Assembly: GCA_001029295.1 (NCBI GenBank)
Contig: LDXJ01000028.1
Span: forward strand, 1 to 35,716
Origin: Peptococcaceae bacterium CEB3
Lineage (GTDB): Bacteria; Bacillota; Desulfitobacteriia; Desulfitobacteriales; Desulfitobacteriaceae
Reading direction: 5' to 3'
DNA: 35,716 bases
Shown: positions 1-8,996 of the stretch, piece after piece
Position numbering within the stretch: the stretch's first letter is position 1
Layout: each line of letters starts with the position of its first letter
Position numbers and translations under genes: made by a program
The notes under the pieces: model-generated
The model's input: the letters and a program-made list of their open reading frames with translations, nothing else
Databases searched by the model: none
What the model was told of the DNA's origin: nothing

Positions 1-612
1 GCTCGATTGATCCGCAGTCATCTTGAGTTTGTCGAGAATTCCATCAACCACCTGGACACTATGCTAAATACGCTTGTTGCTCCTTATGAGAACGCTATCC
101 AGCTGCTTTGTACCATTCCCGGAGTTGACCGCACTTCTGCCATCACGATCATCTCCGAGATTGGTACCGACATGACCCACTTCACATCCTCCAAGCGGCT
201 CTGTTGCTGGGCGGGTTTAACGCCTGGCAACAATGAATCTGCCGGCAAAAAGAAATCTGTACGCATCACGAGAGCTGGGGTTTACCTCAAACCCGCCCTC
301 GTTCAGGTTGCTCACGCTGCTGTCAAAGCGAAGGACAACCCTTACTACAGAATCAAGTATGAGCGCATTGCGAAGAGGCGTGGAAAGAAGCGAGCCATTA
401 TCGCCATCGCTAGGATGATCCTCACAGCAATTTACCACATGCTTTCTACCGGCGAGGTTTTCAATCCCTGTGACCTCTACCAGGTCGATATGACAGTGGA
501 ATTGCGCGACAAGCAAAAGGAGAAAGCCCTGAAGCGTGCTGTCAGTCTGTTGATATCACAAGGGATTGTTCAAGCTTCGGATATTTTAGATTCTACTCTA
601 AAGCCTGCCTAA
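1..612 (+). CDS. IS110-family transposase, 3' part (cut by window start)
   Basis: The reading frame is open from the first base, so the gene begins upstream of the window; only about 200 C-terminal residues are seen. The stretch IPGVDRTSAITIISEIG is a helix-hairpin-helix-like segment. It is followed by CWAGLTPGNNESAGKKKS, the signature of the Transposase_20 domain of IS110-family serine/DEDD recombinases and the region that holds the family's catalytic serine. A basic tail (RIKYERIAKRRGKKRA) follows. The N-terminal DEDD RuvC-like domain would lie outside the window. IS110 elements lack classic long inverted repeats and use a bridge RNA encoded in an end. I could not place the right end, which should lie between the stop codon and the terminator near 847. 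Family assignment is firm; activity cannot be judged. Confidence 0.9.
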   Translation, partial: ARLIRSHLEFVENSINHLDTMLNTLVAPYENAIQLLCTIPGVDRTSAITIISEIGTDMTHFTSSKRLCCWAGLTPGNNESAGKKKSVRITRAGVYLKPALVQVAHAAVKAKDNPYYRIKYERIAKRRGKKRAIIAIARMILTAIYHMLSTGEVFNPCDLYQVDMTVELRDKQKEKALKRAVSLLISQGIVQASDILDSTLKPA

Positions 613-841
613 AAAATTTTCGTTTTTTGCTCCAAGGGGTTAGTCCGCCTTTTTTTAGATTTCCTCTAAGTAATCAGCGATTCTATTGTTTTCACGCTAA
701 CACCTCTTTTCCATGGACACACCTCTCTTCACTAGAACTTTTCGGTGGCGGCGAGTAAAATCCTCTCTGTCGTCGGCGGTTTCCGCCGTGGGCATTTTCG
801 TCGTTTGTCAGTGCCGTCGGCACCATACGAGTTTGAAATGC

Positions 842-864
842 AAAAAAGCCGCATCTCTGCGGCT
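842..864 (-). terminator. Intrinsic terminator of the cupredoxin lipoprotein gene
   Basis: A perfect 7-bp stem (AGCCGCA at 847-853 with TGCGGCT at 858-864, loop TCTC) is followed on the minus strand by six T residues (842-847). It lies about 150 nt beyond the stop codon of the minus-strand gene at 1015. It would also separate that gene from the IS110 end. Confidence 0.8.
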
Positions 865-1014
865 CAAAGAGGTTTGATAGATTCTCGGGGACCCCTTCGG
901 CGATGATCTCCCGAAATCCCTCGCACTCCCAGAGGGATCCGATAGATCCCCCCGGGAACCTGAGGTTCTACCCTGTTGCGAGGACTGTTCACGAGTAAAT
1001 TGGATGGCTGTGCT

Positions 1015-1917
1015 TTACTCGACGTGCACAACGCCAGCCATATAACCGTCATGGCTCATGGCCCAACCTTTGGCCGAGCCGGGTTTGTTAGGATTAGCCG
1101 CGCCGTCGCAAGGAACATTACAGAGCCAGTGATAATTTCCCGCTTTATCCGCCTTGATGATGAAGGTGGTCACAGACGGGTCACCCTTTTTCTTGTGTCC
1201 CGGCACTTGCACATTGAGATTCAAGTCCTTGGAGACAAAGTCGTGAGAACCGCCGTCATAGTTGTATACGGTCACTTTCGTCTCGCCCTTACGAATTGTA
1301 AGGTTGGCGGGCGAGAAAATGTCGTGCAGCTTTCCGTCAGAGCCCAGTTTCGTCCCCGGCAGCACAGTCATCGCCACGTTTTCGACAGAAGGTTGTTGGG
1401 CCACGACGTGGAAAGTTCCAGCCATATAGCCGTCATGACTCATGGCCCAGCCTTTGTTGGAACCGGGTTTGTTGGGATGAGCCGCCCCGTCGCACGGAAC
1501 ATCGCAAGCCCAATGGAAGTCGCCTGTCTTGGCCGCTGCCACCGTAAAAGTCGTCACCGAAGGGACACCCTTTTTCTTGGAACCCGGAATCTGCTGATTG
1601 AGATTCATGTCCTTGGAAACAATATCGTGGGAACCACTGTCATAGTTTAAGACAGTCACCTTGGTGGGAACCCCTTGCGTAAAGGTCAAATCCGTGGGTG
1701 AGAAAGAATCATGCTGTTTGCCGTCCGAACCCAATTTTAAGCCGGGCTTGATCGTCATGTACAGGGCGTCTGTTTTAAGAGAGGAAGCCACTGCGGTTGA
1801 GGTCTTGCCGGCCGAAGGCGAAGAAGGGGTGGACGAGGCGGCTGTCGTCGTCCCGCAGGCCGTCAAGCCCAGGGACAAGAGCAGTACGGCTGGAGCCAGG
1901 AATACGGTTTTCTTCAT
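1015..1917 (-). CDS. Lipoprotein with two tandem cupredoxin-like copper domains
   Basis: Residues 1-21 are a lipoprotein signal peptide with lipobox LTAC (Cys21), followed by a Ser/Thr/Ala/Pro linker, so the mature protein should sit on the outer face of the membrane. Two homologous domains of about 120 residues follow (about 48-172 and 178-300). Each repeats LGSDGK, HD-FSP, YD-GSHD, KKKG-PSVTTF, HW-C--PCDGAA and GWAMSHDGYMAG. Likely copper ligands are His97, Cys138, Cys142, His161, Met165 and His225, Cys266, Cys270, His289, Met293. The C-x3-C pair recalls CuA centres but the His-x3-Met lies much further downstream, so the site may be type 1 or novel. The ribosome binding site AAGGAGG precedes the ATG by 10 nt. 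The gene is divergent from a two-component system that may control it. The fold is inferred from motifs only. Confidence 0.75.
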   Translation of the reverse strand: MKKTVFLAPAVLLLSLGLTACGTTTAASSTPSSPSAGKTSTAVASSLKTDALYMTIKPGLKLGSDGKQHDSFSPTDLTFTQGVPTKVTVLNYDSGSHDIVSKDMNLNQQIPGSKKKGVPSVTTFTVAAAKTGDFHWACDVPCDGAAHPNKPGSNKGWAMSHDGYMAGTFHVVAQQPSVENVAMTVLPGTKLGSDGKLHDIFSPANLTIRKGETKVTVYNYDGGSHDFVSKDLNLNVQVPGHKKKGDPSVTTFIIKADKAGNYHWLCNVPCDGAANPNKPGSAKGWAMSHDGYMAGVVHVE

Positions 1918-2382
1918 GGGGATCGTTCCTCCTTGACTAATTCTTCAGAAGTATGTCTGCAGAATCGATCCTAGGGGATCTTTTTTTGATTTTGATAAAG
2001 AAAAAATAAAGAAATCATGAAGAATGACTCACCCTGAACGTATTCGCTTGACTTCACTGCACTTTCACATTCATACTTGATCTTAACACTTTCTTTACCG
2101 GTCGACATCTGGCCTGTGCGAATCAGGCCTGCGCCGGCTGCTTTCCTGAACTTTCACTCGTTACCATCCCCCGACATCTCAAGCTGCTTACACCACCCAC
2201 TTTCTTCACCCACTTACTCGCTTGCACCGCTCTGTTCCTCCGCTCCTTTGCTCTGTTCGCTACTTGTCTCCCCTTTTCCCCGTCCGGCGCCCTGCTCACG
2301 GCTTTGCGCCCTGAGGGCCGCAGATGGCTCACACCAGCTCAGGTCCATCCCGCTTAACCCTAAGAACTCGAGGTGTTGATTG
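1918..2382. other. Divergent intergenic region, cupredoxin gene / response regulator
   Basis: This 465-nt gap separates the minus-strand lipoprotein gene from the plus-strand response regulator. It starts AT-rich (about 1980-2020, a likely promoter zone for the lipoprotein) and becomes strongly C/T-rich on the plus strand (about 2130-2300). A plus-strand frame is open here but encodes a Pro/Ser/Leu-rich low-complexity product without a family match, and I do not call it a gene. No confident operator was found. Confidence 0.5.
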
Positions 2383-3075
2383 ATGAAGGAAAGAGCAAAA
2401 GTCCTTTTAGTAGACGATGAAGCCGGCTTGCGCGAACTGGTTAAAGTCTATTTGGAGAACGCGGGCTTCGATGTCAGCGAGGCCGCCGACGGAGTCGAGG
2501 CCGAGGAGATACTCAACCGAGAATGCTTTGACCTGATCATCCTGGACATTATGATGCCTCGCATGAACGGCTTGGAACTCTGCCAGAGAATCCGCGCCCG
2601 GCAAAATCTTCCCATCTTGCTCCTGACAGCCAAAGGAGAAGTGGAAGACCGCCTGCTCGGTTTTGACTGCGGGGCGGATGATTATCTGGTTAAACCCTTC
2701 AGTCCGAGAGAACTGACCGCCCGGGCCAAAGCCGTCCTGCGGCGCTCCTCAGCATCTTCTGCTTCCGAAGGAGGGCCTCTGGATTATCCCCATCTCCTGA
2801 TCGACACCGCTTTGCACCGGGTGGAATGGCACCGTCAGGCCATTATCCTGACTCCTAAAGAATTCAGTCTCCTGGCCTTCCTGGCCAAATCCCCGCGCCA
2901 GGTGTTCTCGCGCGAACAGATCATGTCCCAGGCCTGGGGTGAAAACTATTTCGCGGAATTCCGAGTGGTCGATGTGCATATCAAGAACCTCAGGGAAAAG
3001 TTAAACGCCGTCGCCCCTTTTCCCTACCTGCAAACTGTTTGGGGAGTGGGCTATAAATTTGAGGTGCCAAAATGA
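2383..3075 (+). CDS. OmpR/PhoB-family response regulator
   Basis: This 230-residue DNA-binding response regulator has an N-terminal receiver domain: acidic pocket Asp11-Asp12, phospho-acceptor Asp55 in LIILDIMMP, Thr82 in LLTAKGE, and Lys104 in YLVKPF. A winged-helix Trans_reg_C domain follows (about 135-228, with LTPKEFSLLAFL and VVDVHIKNLREKL). I chose the ATG at 2383 over an adjacent in-frame TTG because AGGTG lies 7 nt upstream. The stop codon overlaps the start of the kinase gene by 4 nt (ATGA), so the pair is translationally coupled. The divergent copper-lipoprotein gene is a plausible target, but the sequence does not prove this. Confidence 0.95.
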   Translation: MKERAKVLLVDDEAGLRELVKVYLENAGFDVSEAADGVEAEEILNRECFDLIILDIMMPRMNGLELCQRIRARQNLPILLLTAKGEVEDRLLGFDCGADDYLVKPFSPRELTARAKAVLRRSSASSASEGGPLDYPHLLIDTALHRVEWHRQAIILTPKEFSLLAFLAKSPRQVFSREQIMSQAWGENYFAEFRVVDVHIKNLREKLNAVAPFPYLQTVWGVGYKFEVPK

Positions 3076-4871
3076 TTTTCCGCAGTTTCGCAGGTAAGAT
3101 CTGGATCGTAATTGTCGCTTGGGTTTTCCTCGTCCTGCTCATTTTCGGAGGCATACTCGCCAAATCCACGCATGACTTTTATTACGGGTATTCGGCCGAA
3201 GAGAGTGAAGAACTCAATAACACCGCTTCCAGTTTGGCCACCCGTCTCGCCGCCCTCCCCGACATTCAAGCGGCTCGGGCGGACTTCTCCTTGCTCGACA
3301 TGGTTCTTAACTACGATCTGGTGGCCACCGACATCAACGGCCACGTGCTTCTCGCCACGAATCAAATGCGGAATTGGTACAACTATATTATGCCCGCATC
3401 CGATATGGCCATCCTCCGCCGGGGCGGTCACATCGCTTTTTCCGGCAATGATCCTTACGAAACCCATCCCATTCTTAAAGTGGCCTATCCGATCCGCAAA
3501 AATGGGAAAATTATCGGAGCGGTCTTCGTCATTGAGCCTATGACCTATCTCGAAGCCGTCGGCCGCTCTGTCAAGGATTCCATCGGTTGGGGCCTCACAC
3601 TCTCCTTTTTGTTCGCCCTTCCCCTCGGCCTCTTTGTAGCCCGACGGGTTGCCAATCCCGTGGTCGAAATGGATCGGGCCATTAAGGATATCGCCACCGG
3701 AAACTACAACCGCCTTTTGCCACTCAGCTCCACAGACGAACTTTCCTCCCTGGGCCAGTCCGTCAACACCCTGTCCACGGAAATCCGGCTTAATCTGAGA
3801 GAGATCGCGCACGAGCGCCAACTGCTGGCTAACATTCTGGCCAGCATCGGAGACGGGGTTTTGAGTCTTGCTCCGAACCAGGAAATCGTCATGGCCAACC
3901 GAGTAGCCATGGAACAGTTTGGCCCGAACGCACCGCAACCCGCCGGGAAAGATCTCTCCGCATCCGCCCCGGGCGGGGAGTGCGCTTTGCGCCTGAACGA
4001 TCTGCCGGAAAACCTTCAATCCTTGCTTTTGCAATCGTTACTCGATGCCGTGCCCCGCAAGGGAGATTTTCAAAGTGGAAACAGGGTATTTCAGGTAGAG
4101 ACGACACCGCTTACCATGGATCAAGAGTGTGGAGGAACCGTCGCCGTTTGGCACGATGTCACCAAAGAACGGCGTCTTGATGAGATGAGGCGCGAATTTG
4201 TCTCAGATGTCTCCCACGAACTTCGAACCCCCCTTTCTTACCTGCAAGGCTATTCGGAAGCATTACTGGACGAAGTGATCACCGACAAGTCCCAGAAAAG
4301 ACGGTATCTTGAGACAATCCTCCAAGAAACCCTGCGTTTGCGCAGCTTGGTCAACGAACTTCTGGATCTGAGCCGGATTGAATTCGACGGTTCCCGCGGA
4401 CTCCCGCACGAACAGGTATCCGTTCCTCACGTTCTGTCCCTGATTAAGGCCCAAACCGAAACCGCCGCACAGGAAAAGCGCGTCCGACTGACCCTGGATC
4501 TCCCGCCGGACTTGCCCCCGGTGGATTGTGACACAGACCGTTTGGAACAAATCATTCTCAACTTGCTCGACAACGCTTTGCGCTTTTCACCCCTTGGAAG
4601 CGAAATCGTCCTCTCCTGCCGAACCGGTCACGGCTGGGTCGAAATTTCCGTGCAGGACCGGGGCCCGGGGATTCCGGCCGAGGAGCGGGACTCGATCTGG
4701 AACCGGTTCGACCGGGGTGGAAGAACCCAAGCGTCCGACACGGGCACAGGGCTCGGACTCGCCATCGTCAGAAGTTTGGTTCAAGCTTACGGAGGCGAGG
4801 TCGCTCTAACCAGCGAACTCGGCAGGGGTTCGACTTTCTCGGTGCGACTGCCCGTTTTTTCTCTGTCTTAG
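3072..4871 (+). CDS. Membrane sensor histidine kinase (HAMP, PAS-like, HisKA, HATPase)
   Basis: A 599-residue sensor kinase. TM1 spans about residues 9-30. The extracytoplasmic sensor of about 135 residues is of the double-PAS/Cache type (DLVATDINGHVLLATN, then GKIIGAVFVIEPM). TM2 is about 172-190, followed by a HAMP linker (RRVANPVVEMDRAI, to about 245) and a degenerate PAS-like segment (about 250-365). In HisKA the phospho-accepting His382 lies in SHELRTPLSYLQGY. The HATPase domain shows the N box (NLLDNALRFSP), G1 box (DRGPGIP) and G2 box (GTGLGLAIV). It overlaps the upstream regulator gene by 4 nt. Its stop overlaps, tail to tail, the stop of the patatin gene on the other strand. The signal is unknown; the neighbouring cupredoxin lipoprotein makes copper or redox stress an option. 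Confidence 0.95.
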   Translation: MIFRSFAGKIWIVIVAWVFLVLLIFGGILAKSTHDFYYGYSAEESEELNNTASSLATRLAALPDIQAARADFSLLDMVLNYDLVATDINGHVLLATNQMRNWYNYIMPASDMAILRRGGHIAFSGNDPYETHPILKVAYPIRKNGKIIGAVFVIEPMTYLEAVGRSVKDSIGWGLTLSFLFALPLGLFVARRVANPVVEMDRAIKDIATGNYNRLLPLSSTDELSSLGQSVNTLSTEIRLNLREIAHERQLLANILASIGDGVLSLAPNQEIVMANRVAMEQFGPNAPQPAGKDLSASAPGGECALRLNDLPENLQSLLLQSLLDAVPRKGDFQSGNRVFQVETTPLTMDQECGGTVAVWHDVTKERRLDEMRREFVSDVSHELRTPLSYLQGYSEALLDEVITDKSQKRRYLETILQETLRLRSLVNELLDLSRIEFDGSRGLPHEQVSVPHVLSLIKAQTETAAQEKRVRLTLDLPPDLPPVDCDTDRLEQIILNLLDNALRFSPLGSEIVLSCRTGHGWVEISVQDRGPGIPAEERDSIWNRFDRGGRTQASDTGTGLGLAIVRSLVQAYGGEVALTSELGRGSTFSVRLPVFSLS

Positions 4872-5770
4872 CTAAGCCAAACACCCTCCAGCCATTTCAG
4901 GACCGGACCCAGATCCTCTTGCCGGCCCCTCTCTATCAAGCCGGGAATTTTCCCAGCGTCGTCCAGCGCCACCGGTTCCGGCAGCCTGGGGTTCAGGCGA
5001 AAATATCTTTCCTTAAGGAGCTGGGCACTCATATAATCGTCCACCTCACCCACTCCGTTGAGAAGGATTTCGAGCAGGGGCAAAACCGGGGGCCGATGGA
5101 ACATCCAAGCCAAAAGACCCCAGCGGGAAGTAGCGGCAGTTATCTTCTCCGGATTGACCCCGGTCCCGAGGGAGAGCAGACGGAGGTCGTTGAGGTGCTG
5201 GCCTCCCCGCTCCTCGTGAATGGCTTCGGCAATGGCCGCCGTACTGGGGTTACCCGCGACAACCCCGCCGTCAATGTACCCTTTGTGGGAGGGGAAGTAG
5301 ACCGGAGCGGCACTGCTGGCCAAGGCCACATCCAAAACCTTCTCCTGTCTGGTAGAGGATCCCGGAAAATTATGGAAGAAAGCGGGTCTCCAAGTCCCGG
5401 TTCGCACGTCGTTGAGGCGGAAAGCGGGGATAAGCACCCGGGCCTTGAGATCTTGCAGACACAGATCCGAAGGAAACACACGTTCAAGTGCCTTGCGCAA
5501 CCCCTCCGCACCATACTTGGGCCGGCATAGACCCCAGTGTTTGTGCGCAAAAATCGTGCCACCCTCATTGAGATAAAGGTCCGTCAAGGCTGACGGTGTA
5601 ACCCCGTAAGCCAAACCGAGGGCAATGATCGCACCCGTCGAAGTTCCGGCAAAGAGTTCCACCCCATGCAGCAGCCCGGGAAACTCGTCATGCAGCCGAG
5701 TCAAGAGTGCGGCTGTTAACGCACCCCTGATTCCGCCTCCGTCGAACGTTAGGATCCTATATTTTACCAC
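4868..5770 (-). CDS. Patatin-like phospholipase
   Basis: This 300-residue protein has the patatin layout: oxyanion-hole loop DGGGIRG (10-16), nucleophile elbow GTSTG with Ser44, and catalytic Asp167 in YIDGGVVAGNP. It should hydrolyse acyl esters of lipids with a Ser-Asp dyad. No signal peptide or membrane segment is seen, so it is predicted to be cytoplasmic. The start is GTG at 5770, with AAGGGGG 9 nt upstream. The gene is convergent with the kinase gene, and the two stop codons overlap. Patatin-like proteins of this length also act as effectors in CBASS defence (CapV), but no cyclase or accessory gene is nearby, so a housekeeping or lipid-turnover role is more cautious. Confidence 0.85.
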   Translation of the reverse strand: MVKYRILTFDGGGIRGALTAALLTRLHDEFPGLLHGVELFAGTSTGAIIALGLAYGVTPSALTDLYLNEGGTIFAHKHWGLCRPKYGAEGLRKALERVFPSDLCLQDLKARVLIPAFRLNDVRTGTWRPAFFHNFPGSSTRQEKVLDVALASSAAPVYFPSHKGYIDGGVVAGNPSTAAIAEAIHEERGGQHLNDLRLLSLGTGVNPEKITAATSRWGLLAWMFHRPPVLPLLEILLNGVGEVDDYMSAQLLKERYFRLNPRLPEPVALDDAGKIPGLIERGRQEDLGPVLKWLEGVWLS

Positions 5771-5929
5771 TGAGTGATGCCCCCTTGGGGATGTACCGGT
5801 CCTCTTGAAGATACCCCCAACTCAGAGTATTCGGGACAACCCAGGAAACGACACCGGAGATCGCAGACAAGGCCATATAGCCAGCGCCGCACCGTTTCTC
5901 AGCAGCGTTTCTTTGGGGGCGCGCACAAA

Positions 5930-5971
5930 GAGGCCCCTTCGCCTCTCTTTTCCGAGAAGCGAAGGGACCTC
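5930..5971 (-). terminator. Long hairpin downstream of cstA, possible terminator
   Basis: Two 18-nt arms (5930-5947 and 5954-5971) pair with only two C/T-type differences around a 6-nt loop. On the minus strand the hairpin is followed by TTTGTG, a weak U tract. It lies between cstA and the patatin gene and probably ends or attenuates the cstA transcript. Confidence 0.5.
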
Positions 5972-6033
5972 TGTTACTACGGGGAAACAGGCGGACTGAA
6001 CCGGTTTGTGCCCTACGGATCCTCCACTGCCGC

Positions 6034-7845
6034 TTATTTTCCGGAAAGCGGGAGCGAGACAGTGGCCGTGGAACGGCCGGCCTTACGAGCAGCGATAATC
6101 TTGCCCCACTGGTAAACACTGTCAACCACGATGATCACGGCCAGAGCCAACATAATGACGATGAGCGCTGACTTGACATAGTCGTGAATCGCTAGATACT
6201 GATTGAAGAGAGACCAGATTCCGGCGAAAAAGACGGTGACAACCATATAAATCAAGGGCAAAATGGTCACCCAAGCATAGACCATCTTCTTGGCATTGCG
6301 CAAGATAACCGTCGTGCCAATGGCTAAAGCCAAGGTCGCTAACAGTTGATTGGAAACTCCGAAAATCGGCCAGATGCTGGCCACGTTGCCGCCCCAGAGC
6401 ATATAGCCCCAAGCGAAAGAGATCACCAGGCTCGTGAGGAGCACACCCGGCCACCAGTGAATATCGGAAAAGCGTTTATGCACATAACGGCCGAGAAAAT
6501 CCTGCAAGATATAGCGGCCCACACGGGTCCCGGCATCGATGGTTGTCAGGATGAACAACGCCTCGAACATAATGCCGAACTGGTACCAATACTTCATCAA
6601 CTGGTCGCCCACCACACGTGAGAAAACGTGCGCCATACCCACAGCTAGGGTCACGGCTCCCCCGGTCCGCCCGGCTAGGTTCATCCCCACCAGATTTGAA
6701 AGCTGCTGCAAATCAACCGTATGCATGTGCAAAGCAGCAAACGCCTGAACCGGGGTGTTAATCGCGAAATAGTCGCCCGGCTTCAAGACTGTCGCGGCGA
6801 TCAGAGCCATCATCGCTACGAACCCTTCCATCAGCATCCCCCCGAAGCCCACCAGCCGGATGTCGCGCTCATTGCTGATCATCTTCGGAGTGGTTCCGGC
6901 ACTGATCAAGGCATGGAAACCGGATATCGCCCCACAGGCAATCGTAATGCTGACAAACGGCCAAACCGGCCCTTTCACAATGGGACCGTTTGCCGTGTAG
7001 GCAAATTGAGTAATGGCCGGCATCTGGATCTGGGGATGAACCCAAATGATCCCCAAGGCCAACGCCAAGATGGTTCCGATCTTCAGATAACTGCTGATGT
7101 AGTCTCTGGGTGCCAAAAGCAGCCAAACCGGAAGAATCGCCGCTACAAACCCGTAGGCCGGCAGGATGACCCACATCGCCTTCGCCGACCAGTTAAAAAA
7201 GGAGCCGAACCCGGAAGCCTCGACCACCGGCCCCAAAGCGATGGCGACAAAGACGAGAATCACGCCGGCCACGGACGCTTCCCCCACTTTTCCGGGACGG
7301 ATCTTGTACATATACAAGCCGACCAGGAGGGCGATAGGTACGGTCATAGTAATGATGAAAGCTCCCCAGGGATTCTTGGCCATGGCACCCACCACGACGA
7401 CAGCCAAACCCGCCATGGCCAGAACTAAAATGAAGAGAATAGCGATTCCCGTTGTCAGACCGGACAGTTTGCTAATCTCCGCTTTGGCAATTTCCGATAG
7501 GGAACGCCCATTGTAGCGGACAGAGGCAAAAAGTATGACCATGTCGTGAACCGCTCCGGCCATCACGGCCCCAACCAAGATCCAAATAGCTCCGGGCAGA
7601 TAACCGAACTGAGCCGCCAATACCGGCCCGACCAAGGGTCCCGCCCCGGCAATAGCCGCAAAATGATGACCGAAGACGACCCATTTATTGGTTGGCACAT
7701 AATTTTGCCCGTCCTCCAGGCGGTAGGCCGGAGTCTGACGAGTCTCATCGGTAACGAGAATCTTGGCCGCAATGAACGCCCCATAGAAGCGGTAGGCCAG
7801 GAGTAGGATACAGGCCGCGGCAATGACTAAAGTAAGCGCATTCAT
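6034..7845 (-). CDS. cstA: CstA-family carbon starvation / pyruvate transporter
   Basis: A 603-residue polytopic membrane protein typical of the CstA family. The conserved N-terminal block includes YVPTNKWVVFGHHFAAIAG, GPLVGPVLAAQFGYLPG and GAVHDMVILFASVRYNGRS. About 15 hydrophobic segments follow, including SGFHALISAGTTPKMI and FGVSNQLLATLALA. E. coli members (CstA, BtsT) are pyruvate or peptide uptake systems of about 700 residues; shorter forms of about 600 occur in Firmicutes. The start ATG has AGGTG 10 nt upstream. A LytTR response regulator is encoded upstream in the same orientation, recalling BtsR-BtsT and LytTR control of pyruvate transport, so pyruvate is the best substrate guess. 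The gene carries two hydrophilic loop segments but no fused domain. Confidence 0.93.
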   Translation of the reverse strand: MNALTLVIAAACILLLAYRFYGAFIAAKILVTDETRQTPAYRLEDGQNYVPTNKWVVFGHHFAAIAGAGPLVGPVLAAQFGYLPGAIWILVGAVMAGAVHDMVILFASVRYNGRSLSEIAKAEISKLSGLTTGIAILFILVLAMAGLAVVVVGAMAKNPWGAFIITMTVPIALLVGLYMYKIRPGKVGEASVAGVILVFVAIALGPVVEASGFGSFFNWSAKAMWVILPAYGFVAAILPVWLLLAPRDYISSYLKIGTILALALGIIWVHPQIQMPAITQFAYTANGPIVKGPVWPFVSITIACGAISGFHALISAGTTPKMISNERDIRLVGFGGMLMEGFVAMMALIAATVLKPGDYFAINTPVQAFAALHMHTVDLQQLSNLVGMNLAGRTGGAVTLAVGMAHVFSRVVGDQLMKYWYQFGIMFEALFILTTIDAGTRVGRYILQDFLGRYVHKRFSDIHWWPGVLLTSLVISFAWGYMLWGGNVASIWPIFGVSNQLLATLALAIGTTVILRNAKKMVYAWVTILPLIYMVVTVFFAGIWSLFNQYLAIHDYVKSALIVIMLALAVIIVVDSVYQWGKIIAARKAGRSTATVSLPLSGK

Positions 7846-8186
7846 AAAATAATGTCACCTCTTTTTTCAAGATTTCAACCGAAAACCGAAATATAAGGAC
7901 GAGATGGGCAGTGAGCAGCGTGCCACAGGCAAGGGTACTTAGCTCGCCTTAGAACAAGCCCAGCAGGTTCACTCACCTTCCTCTTCTTGCAGATTATGAC
8001 AAGCTCCGCCTATATTTTAACGCAATTTCGACGACTCCGTCGAGAACTTCGTAATGAAGTGCGTCTTTCCCGGCACAGGACTTAAAAAAACCTGCATCAG
8101 GCGCAACCTACAACACCCAAGGATGAAACCTCGGACTCCGGACCTCGAACCGCAAACTTCTGAACTTTTGATCAGTACCTAGAGGT
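7846..8186. other. Intergenic region between LytTR regulator and cstA
   Basis: This 341-nt gap should hold the cstA promoter and any LytTR-regulator binding sites. I see a short inverted repeat near 8028-8042 (CGACG / CGTCG). On the minus strand there is a weak terminator-like CCTG-ATG-CAGG followed by seven T residues near 8086-8104, which would end the regulator transcript. No LytTR direct-repeat operator could be assigned with confidence, and no gene is apparent. Confidence 0.4.
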
Positions 8187-8948
8187 TCAGAACTCCAGGC
8201 GTTCTTTGAGGGCTTTGACGTAAGTCCGGCTGACCGGAACTTCCTGAACTTCCGGATAATCGATAACGATCTTGTAGGTTCCGTTAAACCAAGGAATCAC
8301 TTCTTTCACGCGGTCAAGGTTTACTAAATAGGCCCGATGGGTCCTGATAAACTGAGCGGGGTCCAGCCGTTCCTCAATCTCCTGCAGACTGTAGGTCGTG
8401 GCCCAGGTTTTCACTTTCGTCACCAGACAGGCGTAACGACCGTCCGCCATCACGTAAAGCAGGTCCTGCGGATCAATCAAGGTCACCCTTCCTTTAACCG
8501 TGGCCGGGATTCTGCGGGGCCGCTGTCTCAGGCCTGCCTGGGCCATCAGCTGGGCAATGGTTTCGGCCAGCTCGCTCTCATTATTCCGGCAACGTTTCTT
8601 GATCCGGTCGATGGTCATCGTCAATCGTTCTAGGCTAAAAGGTTTAAGAATGTAATCCACGGCATTGAGCTCAAAGGCACGGACGGCATGCACGTCAAAG
8701 GCAGTGGCAAAAACCACAAACGAATTCACACCTAGGCGCTGAAGGTTTTGAACCACGTCAAGGCCATCCATATCGCGCAAGTGCACATCCATAAACAGGA
8801 TATCCGGCTGCAAAAGCGGAACTTGTTCTAAGGCTTCTCCGCCGCTTCTGCACTCCCCGATGATGGAAATCTCCGGAAACTGTTCCAGCAGATAATGGAG
8901 CTCCGCGCGGGCCGGAACCTCGTCATCCACCAAAACCACCTTCATCAT
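8187..8948 (-). CDS. LytTR-family response regulator
   Basis: A 253-residue regulator. The receiver domain (about 1-120) has the acidic pair in VLVDDE, phospho-acceptor Asp54 in LFMDVHLRDMDG, and YILKPF. A LytTR DNA-binding domain (about 150-250) includes FIRTHRAYLVNLDRVKEV, WFNGTYKIVI and VPVSRTYVKALKERL. The frame is open further upstream, but only a TTG start is available there. The ATG-ATG pair at 8948/8945, with GGAGA about 10 nt upstream, is the likely start. Regulators of this type (LytR, BtsR, YpdB) usually pair with a LytS/BtsS membrane kinase encoded next door; none is present here. Position next to cstA suggests it controls that transporter. Confidence 0.93.
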   Translation of the reverse strand: MMKVVLVDDEVPARAELHYLLEQFPEISIIGECRSGGEALEQVPLLQPDILFMDVHLRDMDGLDVVQNLQRLGVNSFVVFATAFDVHAVRAFELNAVDYILKPFSLERLTMTIDRIKKRCRNNESELAETIAQLMAQAGLRQRPRRIPATVKGRVTLIDPQDLLYVMADGRYACLVTKVKTWATTYSLQEIEERLDPAQFIRTHRAYLVNLDRVKEVIPWFNGTYKIVIDYPEVQEVPVSRTYVKALKERLEF

Positions 8949-8996
8949 GATCCCGCCATCTCCCTTAAGTTCCCTCATCAACCAGAATCCCCCGAG

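Noticed and set aside
613-841. IS110 right end and bridge RNA
   Set aside because: The element's left part is outside the window and no terminal repeat or core dinucleotide could be fixed, so I did not mark a boundary.
2077-2379. 100-residue Pro/Ser/Leu-rich plus-strand frame before the response regulator
   Set aside because: It is low complexity, arises from a C/T-rich stretch, has no ribosome binding site and ends at the regulator start.
4868-5770. CBASS anti-phage effector (CapV-type patatin)
   Set aside because: No CD-NTase, HORMA/TRIP13 or E1/E2-JAB gene lies nearby. The neighbours are a two-component system and cstA.
5757-6125. 122-residue minus-strand frame between cstA and the patatin gene
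   Set aside because: It starts inside cstA in another frame, runs through the terminator-like hairpin and has no family character.
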